In this document: positions 55,591 through 64,000 of the stretch, in pieces
Position numbering within the stretch: position 1 is the first letter of the stretch
Layout: each line of letters opens with the position of its first letter
Source: Rhyacophila brunnea
Lineage: Eukaryota > Arthropoda > Insecta > Trichoptera > Rhyacophilidae
NCBI GenBank assembly: GCA_022495005.1
Contig: JAGYXB010000283.1
Location: 233,501-297,500 of the forward strand
Reading direction: 5' to 3'
Length of the DNA stretch: 64,000 bases
Made by a program: the position numbers and the translations under genes
The notes under the pieces: generated by a model
The model's database searches: none
What the model was told of the DNA's origin: nothing
What the model saw: the letters and a program-made list of their open reading frames with translations, nothing else

Positions 55591-56179
55591 CAGCGTTTTC
55601 CAAACTGAGAGGCGCGGAGTGTTGCAAAGGAAGGCGCAAAAAGTTTAAAATGTAGCCACAGGTTTGCAGTTTGCAAATGCATAGTTTATAAACAGCCTGG
55701 GGCCCGGGCATAACAAACATCACAAATTTAATCTAATAAATTAAAAAAAGTCGCATGCGGCGCTACTTTATTTCAAAACTATTAAATATTTGAAATAATA
55801 TGTAATTGTGCATTGCAATTTGATGTGATACCTATATGATGATTGTTATAGGTACTTAAATGATAACTCCCGTGTATAATTTGGGAAATACTACTTTAGA
55901 GCACCACACTGCCCTTAACCTCAGCAATAGGTAGGCGGGCCCGCCAAAGATTTTGGCCTGGGGGCCTGCTTCAGGATGCAATTAATTTAAAAATGAATAT
56001 AAAAAAATCTTTTTTTTTGTTTTTACATAATTATGTTTTTTTTCTTTGTTGAATTAAGTAGTACATTTTTGGCTATTTAAAAAAGTGTCTGTATTATTTA
56101 TTGAAATAAAGGAGGGGAGGCGCCAAGATTAGATTTTTTTAAAAAGGAGGCGCAGTAACATACAGTTTGGAAACCACTG
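55591..56179. mobile_element. hAT MITE with CAG-GTTTCCAAACTG ends
   Basis: Left CAGCGTTTTCCAAACTGAGA, right end inverted (CAGTTTGGAAACCACTG, 56163-56179). TATTACAT (55583-55590) and CATTACAT (56180-56187) flank it, 7/8. It contains an inverted CATGGCCCC family copy at 55690-55985. Confidence 0.8.
55690..55985 (-). mobile_element. CATGGCCCCCACATCC repeat family, copy 5
   Basis: Minus strand: CATCCTGAAGCAGGCCCCCA, GGCCAAAATCTTTGGCGGGC, then the CGCATGCGACTTTTTTTAAT block. It corresponds to copy 3 (27820-28110) in order. Confidence 0.6.
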
Positions 56180-57084
56180 CATTACATTATATGATACCAT
56201 TTCATTATAAGGTCACGAATGCTCCTATTGTTTCAACGTGTTAAATTACGTTGTTTTATTTCTCACGCTACTAAAATAGGTACTTACCGATATGTCTGCA
56301 ATAGGTATGTATCTGATAGTCAGAAATTTAATGCGCATGAAAATAAATAATCTAAATATCTTGCGTATTTTCAGCATATTTGAAGCTGTTGGAAGGAATG
56401 CTAATAAAAACGCTACAAGCCAGATGCGTTTTTCGCAAAATGCTAGATTTTTTATGATGTTAAGTTTTGTAAGAAAGCGAAAATATGAGAGTCACAGAAC
56501 ACAGTCTTGCTGTTTGGCTATGCAAGCTAAATCCCGACTTCTCCCGCTTCTCGCTTCAATGCTACGCTACGCCGCACCGCTTCGCTTTGGTGTGTACACA
56601 ACCCAGGTCGCCAGTTGGCGGAGGCTAGTAGTTTTGCTACGTTATGTTATTATTATATTTGTGCCTCTCCAGAAGGCAGCCGCCCTGGAGTGGACCGTAT
56701 GGAGAGTACTCCAAAATGTAGTAGAAACATTGTTTGCGGCATGCTTTAACGCGTTAGAATTGTTGAGAAACCCCGATCCCTGACTGTGCGGAGTACTTAT
56801 ATATTTTAAGCACTGTAGAGCGGAGATTTCCAACATTTTTAACGTTACGGCACAGATTTCTAATTATAAAATTTTCTCGGCACACTAAACAATATTTTCA
56901 CTTTTTAACACTTTTAAATCATCCTATTATTTTGCGCAGTTCATTTGATAAATGGCGAGTTCAAAGGTATACCATTTATTAGCGGTTTCACAATGCTTTT
57001 GGTGTGAATATTTTGGTAACCATAGCAATAGACCATGAACCTCTATTTTTATATTATACCTCGATTTCTTACTAGTCGCCAATC
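56180..57084. other. unassigned DNA with a hAT-like end
   Basis: 56817-56885 (GAGCGGAGATTTCCAACATT, GTTACGGCACAGATTTC) looks like one end of another hAT MITE, partner not found. The plus frame at 56292-56783 is 163 codons but has no motif, signal peptide or splice context and is not called. Confidence 0.35.
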
Positions 57085-57395
57085 GGAAACCGACAGTCGA
57101 GGTGTTCGCACGTCGATTTGTTTTGTCATGGCGTCGGATGAAAATATTCTTAAATCGTGTAAAGATGACTAAAAAACTTTACGTATGTACTTAAAAAAGA
57201 AAACAAATCAATGAATTTACTGTTATTATTAGTAATATAACAATAAACATTACATTAAATGGATGCATGTTGGATTTTTATGACAAATTATATTTCGTTC
57301 GGCACGCGTCATTTGCACAATCCGGGCATTGCCTAGCCACGATCTGTTTAGACCATGCCTCAACTGAAGTATAAGCCTTAACGGTAAAATGAGTT
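57085..57395 (-). repeat. repeat family J, copy 2
   Basis: TAGCCACGATCTGTTTAGAC and CATGCCTCAACTGAAGTATA with ATCGTGTAAAGATGACTAAA repeat 17345-17700 in the opposite direction. Confidence 0.55.
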
Positions 57396-57845
57396 AATTC
57401 TATTAGAATTATCGTGATATCATAAATAGTTTTTTAATTTAATGATCATCAAAGGAAATTGAACCGCGAGAGACTTTTTTCATTAAAATTATAATATATG
57501 AAAAACATAATATATATATTATTTCTTAGAGAAAATCAATGAATTCCTGCGGCACATCAGTTTACCGTAGCAAACCCGTTTGAAATCATAGGGAGCAGGT
57601 TATATGAAAGTATTATTACCACGGTAATTCGTCCAGAAGTTTAAAGAATGTAATAACTCAGTTAAAGGGTAAATTACCATCTGCTACTAATAAGAGCGCA
57701 TATGTCTTCATAGAGTCGATTTTATATTATTAGCATTTTTTTTATTTCAAATAGTTTTTTTTAATTCGCCCTCTCCATTGGAATTGTCATCTGAATCAAA
57801 CACACATTTTAAAAAATCGGTATGTGTACTTATGTACGCGCATTA
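57396..57845. other. unassigned DNA
   Basis: No gene or repeat recognised. Confidence 0.35.
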
Positions 57846-58552
57846 GAAGTTATACTTCTTTGGCGTAACAAAACAAAATAATATTGCAGAATGTACCTAC
57901 TTTGGAAGAAATAAAATCTCAAAACCTGTGTTTGAAAAATTTAGCATACCGCTATTTCGACCATTGCTTAAACAGATGACTGTACAACTATTTTCGTTAA
58001 CAATATTAATTTATTACAAATCAAAAGTAAAATATAGCCTATTTAATGGTTTAACTGAAACGTGATATTGGCTTTTGATATGAAACATAATAATTATTAT
58101 TGTCTTCAATTATTATAAGCCGTTAATAAATAAATTGGCATGGGATATAAGACAAATATTATCCTAAATTGTAAAAAAATGTATTTTTGTGTATGAAGTG
58201 TCTAAATATTGTAAATTTACAACATGCCTACCATTGTTGGAATTATTTACCAACTCAAGATTCACAAAATTTATTTATATATTGATATATAATTTTACTC
58301 ATAAATAAAAGTTGCAACATTCAGTCTTTACCCAACCGGGGGCACAGCCCTCAATATCACAGCTGAAAATTATAAACCTCCAGCATTTAGAACACCCGAA
58401 CGTGGTCGCGCAAAATAAATTATGTTGCATCGGCGGGCAAAACTTCCGTCCCACACCAAATTAATGCGTTACATTTGCGCGCGCAACTTCGTCCCACGCC
58501 AAAAATACACTTTGATTTGTTTTCCCAAACGCGCCTAAAGAAGTATAACTTC
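57846..58552. mobile_element. MITE with GAAGTTATACTT ends, copy 2
   Basis: Begins GAAGTTATACTTCTTTGGCG and ends GCGCCTAAAGAAGTATAACTTC (58531-58552), an inverted match of about 18 bp. Same family as 1535-1972. No transposase. Confidence 0.65.
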
Positions 58553-59472
58553 AAAAATAACACGTTTGTCAGACACGAGGGTTGAAATCTACATTGCGAA
58601 GTTACACTAGCTGGGCGACTTGCTCGGCCGGAGCTCATCAGAGAAAAACGACGTCACATACGTAGACAATGCCCATTAATAAGTTTCTTCTTGTATTTAT
58701 TAGCGCAATGATTAATAAAATATCAAACGTGGATATTTTATCAAATACAAATTGTCCAGTATGATGATGTATTCGTTCATTTATGATTCATTCCTTATAA
58801 AAATGATGCATTATCATTGGTAAAAATATATAACATTTATATATTATGTCAGAGATATGAAACATTCTATATATATGTCACCCAGGTAGTCAATACTGGA
58901 ATATATCCATCAGAGGAAAGATTAATGATTTTCCAGTAGAGTGAAGAGTGATCACTCCACTTGATTGCAAAGCCATTATTTTAATGAAATTTTCATCGGA
59001 TCTGTGTACAAACCATTTCTATCGTAGATGTTTGAAAAATGGTGTACTTTTAATATAATTAAAATATTGGCATGGTGGTAAAAAGGAATGTTTTGTTTAT
59101 TTGTTCTAAGAATTATAATCCCGGAATTAAAGGATAAGTATTTTTTTTAATCATTTGAAGTCCTTACATTTTTTACGTCTGGATAATTGCACGATGGATA
59201 ACTGGGTAATGTACAGATGAATAAATCCGTGAAGAAATATTCGTACGTTACAAACTGAAACAGACACATAGGCAAAACAGTCTAATATAAAGTATCACAC
59301 ATCATATAATTATAATATAGCGAATTATAATGGCTTTTGGAAAGATTCATGTCTAGTCTATGGTATGTTTTCATATATGTACCAATCTCGCCCAGAACTA
59401 GAGCGAAATTATGCAATACAAATAATAAAATAAATGAAATTGCTATACAAATACAGTTTAGATAATGATAAT
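58553..59472. other. unassigned DNA
   Basis: No gene or repeat recognised. Confidence 0.35.
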
Positions 59473-59485
59473 AATGGTTGCTTTA

Positions 59486-59673
59486 GGCGGCTCTCGTGGT
59501 GCAGTGGGTAAGGCGCTGGCCTTCCACCCGAGAGTTCCTGGGTTCGATTCCCGGTCAGGAAACACAATATTTATGTGTTTTTCTCAAAGCCTGGGCGTTT
59601 GTGATTGTTAAAAGTTACTAACAACCACCTTGTACGAAAAAGCAAAGACATGGTTATTAATAATTCAAAAAAA
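59486..59673 (+). mobile_element. tRNA-derived SINE with perfect 13-bp target duplication
   Basis: Starts GGCGGCTCTCGTGGTGCAGT, with A box GTGGTGCAGTGGGTAAGG and B box GGGTTCGATTCCCGG in a well-paired T arm, a 100-bp body and a short A tail. AATGGTTGCTTTA is repeated exactly on both sides (59473-59485 and 59674-59686). The clean duplication and intact boxes point to a recent insertion. It is not a tRNA gene because the acceptor strands do not pair. Confidence 0.85.
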
Positions 59674-59703
59674 AATGGTTGCTTTAATAAATTAAGTATT
59701 TCT

Positions 59704-59765
59704 TTTATTCAACGAATAAGACACAAGCTTTCAGAATGTAACATTCTATATATTGAATAAGCATT
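59704..59765 (-). mobile_element. S1 SINE 3' fragment
   Basis: TTTTATTCAACGAATAAGAC through ATTCTATATATTGAATAAGC matches the end of the S1 body. Confidence 0.5.
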
Positions 59766-59789
59766 TCATGTAACAAGTATTAGTTTAAA

Positions 59790-59990
59790 TCTTCGTAATT
59801 TAGTAAGATGCCTGTAGTTTAAATTGTAATAGCATACTGGCGCAAATCCAACAGATACAGGTTCAAGTCCCTTCGATGTCGTATTTATTTTCTTTCTACA
59901 AAATGATTTTTTCTGGTGTGTACCTATATATGCATGAGATGTTTTCAAATTATGTGTATTCGATGGTTGCTTTATCAGTCCATTCATTTA
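59790..59990 (+). mobile_element. tRNA-derived SINE S2, copy 2
   Basis: TGTAGTTTAAATTGTAATAGC (A box), TACTGGCGCAAATCCAACAG, ACAGGTTCAAGTCCC (B box), GATGTCGTATTT and the GTTTTCAAATTATGTGTATT body, as in 20255-20432 inverted. Confidence 0.65.
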
Positions 59991-60029
59991 CTTGTATTTT
60001 TTTAATTGATTTATTACAGACAGTGTCCT

Positions 60030-60370
60030 TTGCAGAACTAATCCACCATTGGTGATTTCAATTGGGAGAGCAATAACTCTGTTCAAACAAGTCGGTTTGA
60101 CTATTGATATAATATTCCTTCTACGTGAGGTGAGTTTAGATAGACGTTGTTTTATAAATTCTTAAAATAGGGTCTACTTACCTCATTTGGCGTACTTCCG
60201 TGTACCTGCTGTATTTTTTTTTGTATTTACGCTTCATAATTTTTTATACAGTTTAATAAAACTGATTTCATCTCTTTGTTTTTTCATGTCATGTTTTGAA
60301 CGTATTGAATGTGTAATTTGTAAAGTTCACTATAAGTAAATAAGTAAATTTGAATTCGAAGATAAAATAA
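60030..60370 (+). pseudogene. family H retrotransposon 3' end, copy 4
   Basis: Codes TNPPLVISIGRAITLFKQV, matching the end of copy 2 ORF2 (TNLPLVMPIGRAITMFNEI), then the GACGTTGTTTTATAAATTCT block, untranslated sequence and an AAATAAGTAAATTTGAATTC tail. Strongly 5' truncated. Confidence 0.65.
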
Positions 60371-60427
60371 ATTAAATAAGACTTAATAATTTGAACTTAT
60401 TGAATATCTGAAAAACTCAAAATCCTT

Positions 60428-61125
60428 AAGGGGGGACATGCTCAGCGTAGGTCAAAATGGAGCTTTTATTCTATTTTCAAAGCATGATTCTGGACATTCC
60501 TTAAACGTTGTAGATAATCTATTTATATAATTGTCAATTTATTGTCAATTAATTAATTGTCAATTTATGGCTACGGCCGTATGTTGTAGCTTAACCACTG
60601 GGGAATGCCAAAAGAAATGGCGTATTTCAAAAAAACACTACCTTATTCTTAGGTCAATCATTATTATAAAGCAATCATTATTCACAGGACGTTTATCACA
60701 CTTGAATGGTCAAAAACATAGCTTATAATTAGTATCTTTAGAATTATCATCAAATGTGTTAATCTTGCCCATTCTTTGAATAATAACATGCCTAATTCTT
60801 GTCAAATTTGGGATCACAGAGATTATCAATATAATTTTTTATCGTAAATATTTCACTATAATTAATGTCGACATAAATTATACTGATGGTTTTATAAATG
60901 CGTTTAAAAATTACTAAATGTAAAAAATCTTAACATCACTGCACATTTATGTACTGAAATATGACTATATTCTAAAAAATTAGAGCGAAAGGTTTAAAAG
61001 AATACTATTTTATGTAATACAAATACTTTAGGCAGTCATCAAATGTTTAAAATAAATGTAAAGGATAACAAGGCTTCAAAATTATATAAATAGATTATCT
61101 ACAACGTTTAAGGAATGAATACTTC
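60428..61125. repeat. repeat family G, copy 4, foldback arrangement
   Basis: A forward head (GGGGGGACATGCTCAGCGTA to ATTTATATAATTG, 60532) is followed at 60540 by a nearly complete family copy in reverse, ending in the inverse of the head (AATAGATTATCTACAACGTT). The two ends therefore form inverted arms of about 38 bp or more. The frame at 60531-60728 is not a gene. Confidence 0.65.
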
Positions 61126-61371
61126 CCAGAAAAGATTTTTTCTTCAAATATCAATATGTAAGTAAGTTACTTATTTATATTAGCTTAAAAATGTTTAATT
61201 TATGTGTTCCCCAAAGTGTTATTTTTGGACTTAAGACACACATGTGATACAATAATAAATAAATAACATCCTAACTCCGATATGTAAGGTTAAATTAACA
61301 CAAGTTAGTTTCTCATCGTTAGCTTCAAAAACTGTGACACATAATAATATTTAACGTCGATTCTTTTATAA

Positions 61372-61575
61372 AACGTGGATAGAAATAGACGTGGAACAGT
61401 CATAGAAAACGTAGTAGTCAAAAGTTTTCCTGAGCACGTATCATCGAATTTTCCGGCTGAGAAAACTCCACGCTATTTTGTAAAAGAAAACTCCACCGGA
61501 ATGAGGGTAAAGTCAGAAAAACTTTTTTCTAATGATATCACAGCAAAATTACAAGACTACATTAGGTATAATTAA
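61372..61575 (+). other. orphan open frame, possible exon
   Basis: 67 codons opening with GTG (DRNRRGTVIENVVVKSF...), with balanced amino-acid use for such AT-rich DNA and ending near TTAG/GTATAA, which could be a splice donor. No known motif and no convincing acceptor upstream. It lies between repeats G4 and F7. It could be an exon, part of an unknown element, or chance. Confidence 0.2.
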
Positions 61576-61660
61576 CAGGAACTGTTGAATATTATATTTT
61601 ATATTATATATATAATATATATAAAATGTATAAAATTTCGTTACCAGGGTTACCGATTTT

Positions 61661-62123
61661 TTATCACGTTTTTCGTAGCTCGTATTCTTGTTTATCCACT
61701 ACAAATCTTGCAATCGATTTTTGCTAACTTCCCGACTAGCTAGACATTTGAGAGTTTTAGAATTTATCGGAACACGATACGTTTAGCCATCTTTAAGTAG
61801 AATTGAATTCATTTTCAAATAAGTCTGTTTTGTATGACAAGTTATTTCGGAAGAAATCCGTAATCTAATCCACTATTATTGGTTGCTAAGGGGGTGGTCC
61901 TAGCAACTATATTTTTAATATATACGTGCGTTACTATGGAAATCAAAATGACATTTCAGTATTCTATATTTTTTTGTTTGTTGCAAAATAGCAAAAAAAT
62001 GATTTGTTGACAATTGCCTTATTTGTCCTAATTTATTAATACATAGAATTGTCAAGTTTATATCATTCAACAGAAGATTTAAAAACGTGGTATATAAATA
62101 GTTCTTTTTATCTTGTAATTATT
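61661..62123 (+). mobile_element. family F MITE, copy 7
   Basis: ATCACGTTTTTCGTAG start, GTTGCTAAG...CCTAGCAACT centre, GTTACTATGGAAATC and an AAAAACGTGGTATATAAAT end. Same ACG-variant ends as copy 2. Confidence 0.7.
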
Positions 62124-62354
62124 TATATGTTATATATACATATATAGTCCGATGTGGATTTTGGCCATCTCACTAATGTTTCTCAATATTTTTTTTACAA
62201 GAAACGAATGTTAGTTGCTTGTTCCATCTACTGCGTTCTTGATTTGGATTAAAACACACATTACTAAAAATATAATTTTCCAGATGCGGTAGTTGAACCA
62301 GAGTCTCAAAAGTTCACGGAATCCAATTAAATAAATAACATAAATAAATAAATA

Positions 62355-62430
62355 GGTTTGCTCATGATGGCTAACGTGTCAGATTATAATGTTGTGGGTC
62401 CCGGGTTTGAATTCCGAAACTAGGAAATTC
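62355..62430 (+). mobile_element. degraded tRNA-like SINE head
   Basis: GATGGCTAACGTGTCAGATT and GGGTTTGAATTCCG are A-box- and B-box-like at near-normal spacing. Poor tRNA folding. Confidence 0.35.
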
Positions 62431-62446
62431 ACCGTATCCGGAAATT

Positions 62447-62820
62447 TGTACGTAAACAGTTTACCGCAGGACACTTATTCGTGCGCCGCAGTACGTGAAA
62501 CATGAGTTCGTGTAACATTTAATCAAATTACGAGTTCTTCGTTGAACATTTCACCGAGGAGTATATTTGTACGTATGCTACAACATGTGTCAAATTTTAT
62601 GAGATGTCTTTACTAGGTTAGGTTAGGATTAATCTAATTGGAACAGTACTATTTGCAAACTATCGCCGCATTTTGTAAGATACGTACAAATGTATTCCAC
62701 TTTGAAATGTTCAACGAAGAACTCGTCATTTGATAAAATGTTATACGAACTCATGTTTCACGTACTGCGGCGCACGAATAAGTGTCCCACGATGAACTAC
62801 ATACGTACAACTTACATGTA
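62447..62820. mobile_element. large hairpin MITE with TTAGG-like loop
   Basis: The left arm (GGACACTTATTCGTGCGCCG, CAGTACGTGAAACATGAGTT, CGAGTTCTTCGTTGAACATT) is inverted at 62660-62800, each arm about 130 bp. The loop holds TAGGTTAGGTTAGG. Non-coding. Unrelated in arm sequence to the elements at 16301 and 22986. Confidence 0.8.
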
Positions 62821-62872
62821 ACCCAAATTCACACGTTATTTTTCAATGTGCGTTTGTAGTCTGGGCCTTATA

Positions 62873-64000
62873 CGAGGGTGGGTCAATAATTCCTTAGAAA
62901 AAAGCATTAAAACAGTTTTTATTTTTGTATTTTTTTTTAATTTCTCAACATAATCTCCTTGGAGCTCAATACATTTGGTTAGACGTTTCTCAATTTTTTT
63001 TAAACCGTCAGAAAAATAAGTTTTCGGAAGGTCCTCAAAATAAGCATTTGTCCGATCGATGACTTCTTCATTTGAAAAAAAACGTTGTCCACTTAGCCAT
63101 TTTTTTAAGTTTGGGAAAAGGAAAAAGTCACTGGGGGCTAAATCTGGCGAATACGGTGGGTGGTCGACCAATTCGAACTTCAATTCTTCAATTTTAGCCA
63201 TTGATCGTAAACATGTGTGAACACGGGCATTGTCCTGATGAAAGAGGATTTTTTTCCTGTTTAAATGAGGCCGTTTTTCTTCAATTTTGTTTTTTAGCTG
63301 GTCCAATAAAGATGCATAATAATCCCCTGTTATTGTTTTTCCTTTTTCCAAATAGTCAACGAAAATAATTCCACGTGCATCCCAAAATACAGTAGCCATA
63401 ACCTTACCAGCTGATTTTACGGTTTTCGCCTTCTTTGGACATGGTTCGCCTTTCGCAATCCACTGCTTTGACTGTTCTTTCGTCTCGGGAGTATAGTGGT
63501 GTATCCATGTTTCATCTACAGTCACAAAGCGACGAAAAAATTTATCCGGATTGCGTTGCATGAGCGACAACAGGGCTTTAGAGGCCACCACCCTATTGCG
63601 TTTATTGTCGACTGTGAGCAAACGCGGCACCCATCTTGCAGAAATTTTTTCATGCCCAATTTGTCATGTAAAATAGAAATGACGCTACCTTTTGAGATCC
63701 CTGTAACCTCAATTATCTCACTCAACTTTAATCTTCGGTCACTTAACACCATATCGTGGATTTTATTGATCATTTCTGGTGTAGTCACCTCTACAGGACG
63801 TCCTGAGCGTGGTTCATCCTTTGTTGATGTACGACCACGTTTAAATTCATTCAACCAGTTATAAATAGTTGCAAGTGAAGGAGAAGATATGCCGTGAACT
63901 AAATCCAACTCATTTTTTATTTCCTTTGCTGTTAACCCTTTTATATTAAAATGTTTAATAACAGCTCTAAACTCAATTTTCTCCATTTTTGTAAACAAGC
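62873..64000 (-). mobile_element. mariner copy C, runs off the window
   Basis: Left end CGAGGGTGGGTCAATAATTC after TA at 62871-62872. The sequence follows copies A and B to the start codon at 63986, then differs (a short deletion in the repeated ATGGAAAA leader). The other end lies beyond 64000. Confidence 0.9.
62938..63986 (-). pseudogene. mariner transposase, copy C
   Basis: Same DD34D transposase: GISKGSVISILHDKLGM, VTVDETWIHHY, LFHQDNARVH, YSPDLAPSDFF. Start MEKIEF at 63986. A single-base loss near 63643-63651 (AAATATTT in A and B, AAATTT here) shifts the frame after HDKLGMK. The normal stop is altered by an extra base (GAGAAATTA for GAGAAATAA), so translation would run on into the terminal repeat to 62836. 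The central and C-terminal part, 63630 downward, is open for 264 codons. Least damaged of the three copies. Confidence 0.9.

Noticed and set aside
56292..56783. 163-codon plus-strand open frame
   Set aside because: No known motif, low-complexity hydrophobic middle, no promoter or splice support; lies between hAT-type repeats.
59486..59560. A functional tRNA gene
   Set aside because: T arm and boxes are good, but the acceptor strands do not pair and a SINE body, A tail and 13-bp target duplication follow.

Overview
This is an AT-rich, intron-containing, repeat-dense piece of nuclear DNA from an arthropod, almost certainly an insect. The signs are three near-identical mariner copies, RTE-, R1- and jockey-type non-LTR retrotransposon remains, several tRNA-derived SINEs, hAT-type MITEs, and short arrays of the insect telomere-like pentamer TTAGG. 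The order cannot be fixed from the sequence. No complete housekeeping gene was found, and most long open frames are transposon remains or chance frames.

The one convincing host-like gene lies on the minus strand at 47140-43955. A TATA box is followed by a short exon coding a signal peptide, a 1.57-kb intron with GT/AG borders, and a second exon. Exon 2 codes two dibasic sites, about 365 residues from a giant proline-codon microsatellite, and a C-terminal six-cysteine module spaced C-x7-C-x3-C-x9-C-x4-C-x-C, as in arthropod defensins. An AATAAA follows. The splice junction keeps the frame. This secreted proline-tract plus defensin-like protein is the best candidate for something new.

Layout. 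1-5 kb: an ATG-less mariner-like transposase relic, a MITE and mostly featureless DNA. 5.4-9 kb: inverted modules, a cluster of ATTCGGG motifs, a tRNA-derived repeat and two hairpin MITEs. 9-13.3 kb: family F MITEs, an RTE relic and a 2-kb degenerate tandem array. 13.8-27 kb: hAT-like MITEs, two palindromic elements enclosing TTAGG-like arrays, RTE and jockey/CR1-like 3' fragments, and SINEs. 27.35-34.35 kb: a mariner (copy A) split by 5.7 kb of nested DNA, inside which exactly repeated 103-bp inverted repeats enclose a jockey-type ORF1. 34.4-43 kb: families G, K and F, a possible solo LTR, mariner B and a retroelement 3' fragment. 43.9-47.1 kb: the secreted-protein gene. 47.3-52 kb: an RTE relic and hAT MITEs. 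52.0-55.4 kb: an R1-like reverse transcriptase/RNase H relic between 26-bp inverted repeats. 55.6-64 kb: more MITEs and SINEs, then mariner C running off the window edge.

The insertions give a relative history. The TTAGG-like MITE entered a hAT-like MITE, which itself lies in an RTE relic. Family F copies sit inside another hAT MITE. The 5.7-kb block interrupts mariner A. Everything was read by eye; boundaries of the old repeats are approximate, and no family name was checked against a database.
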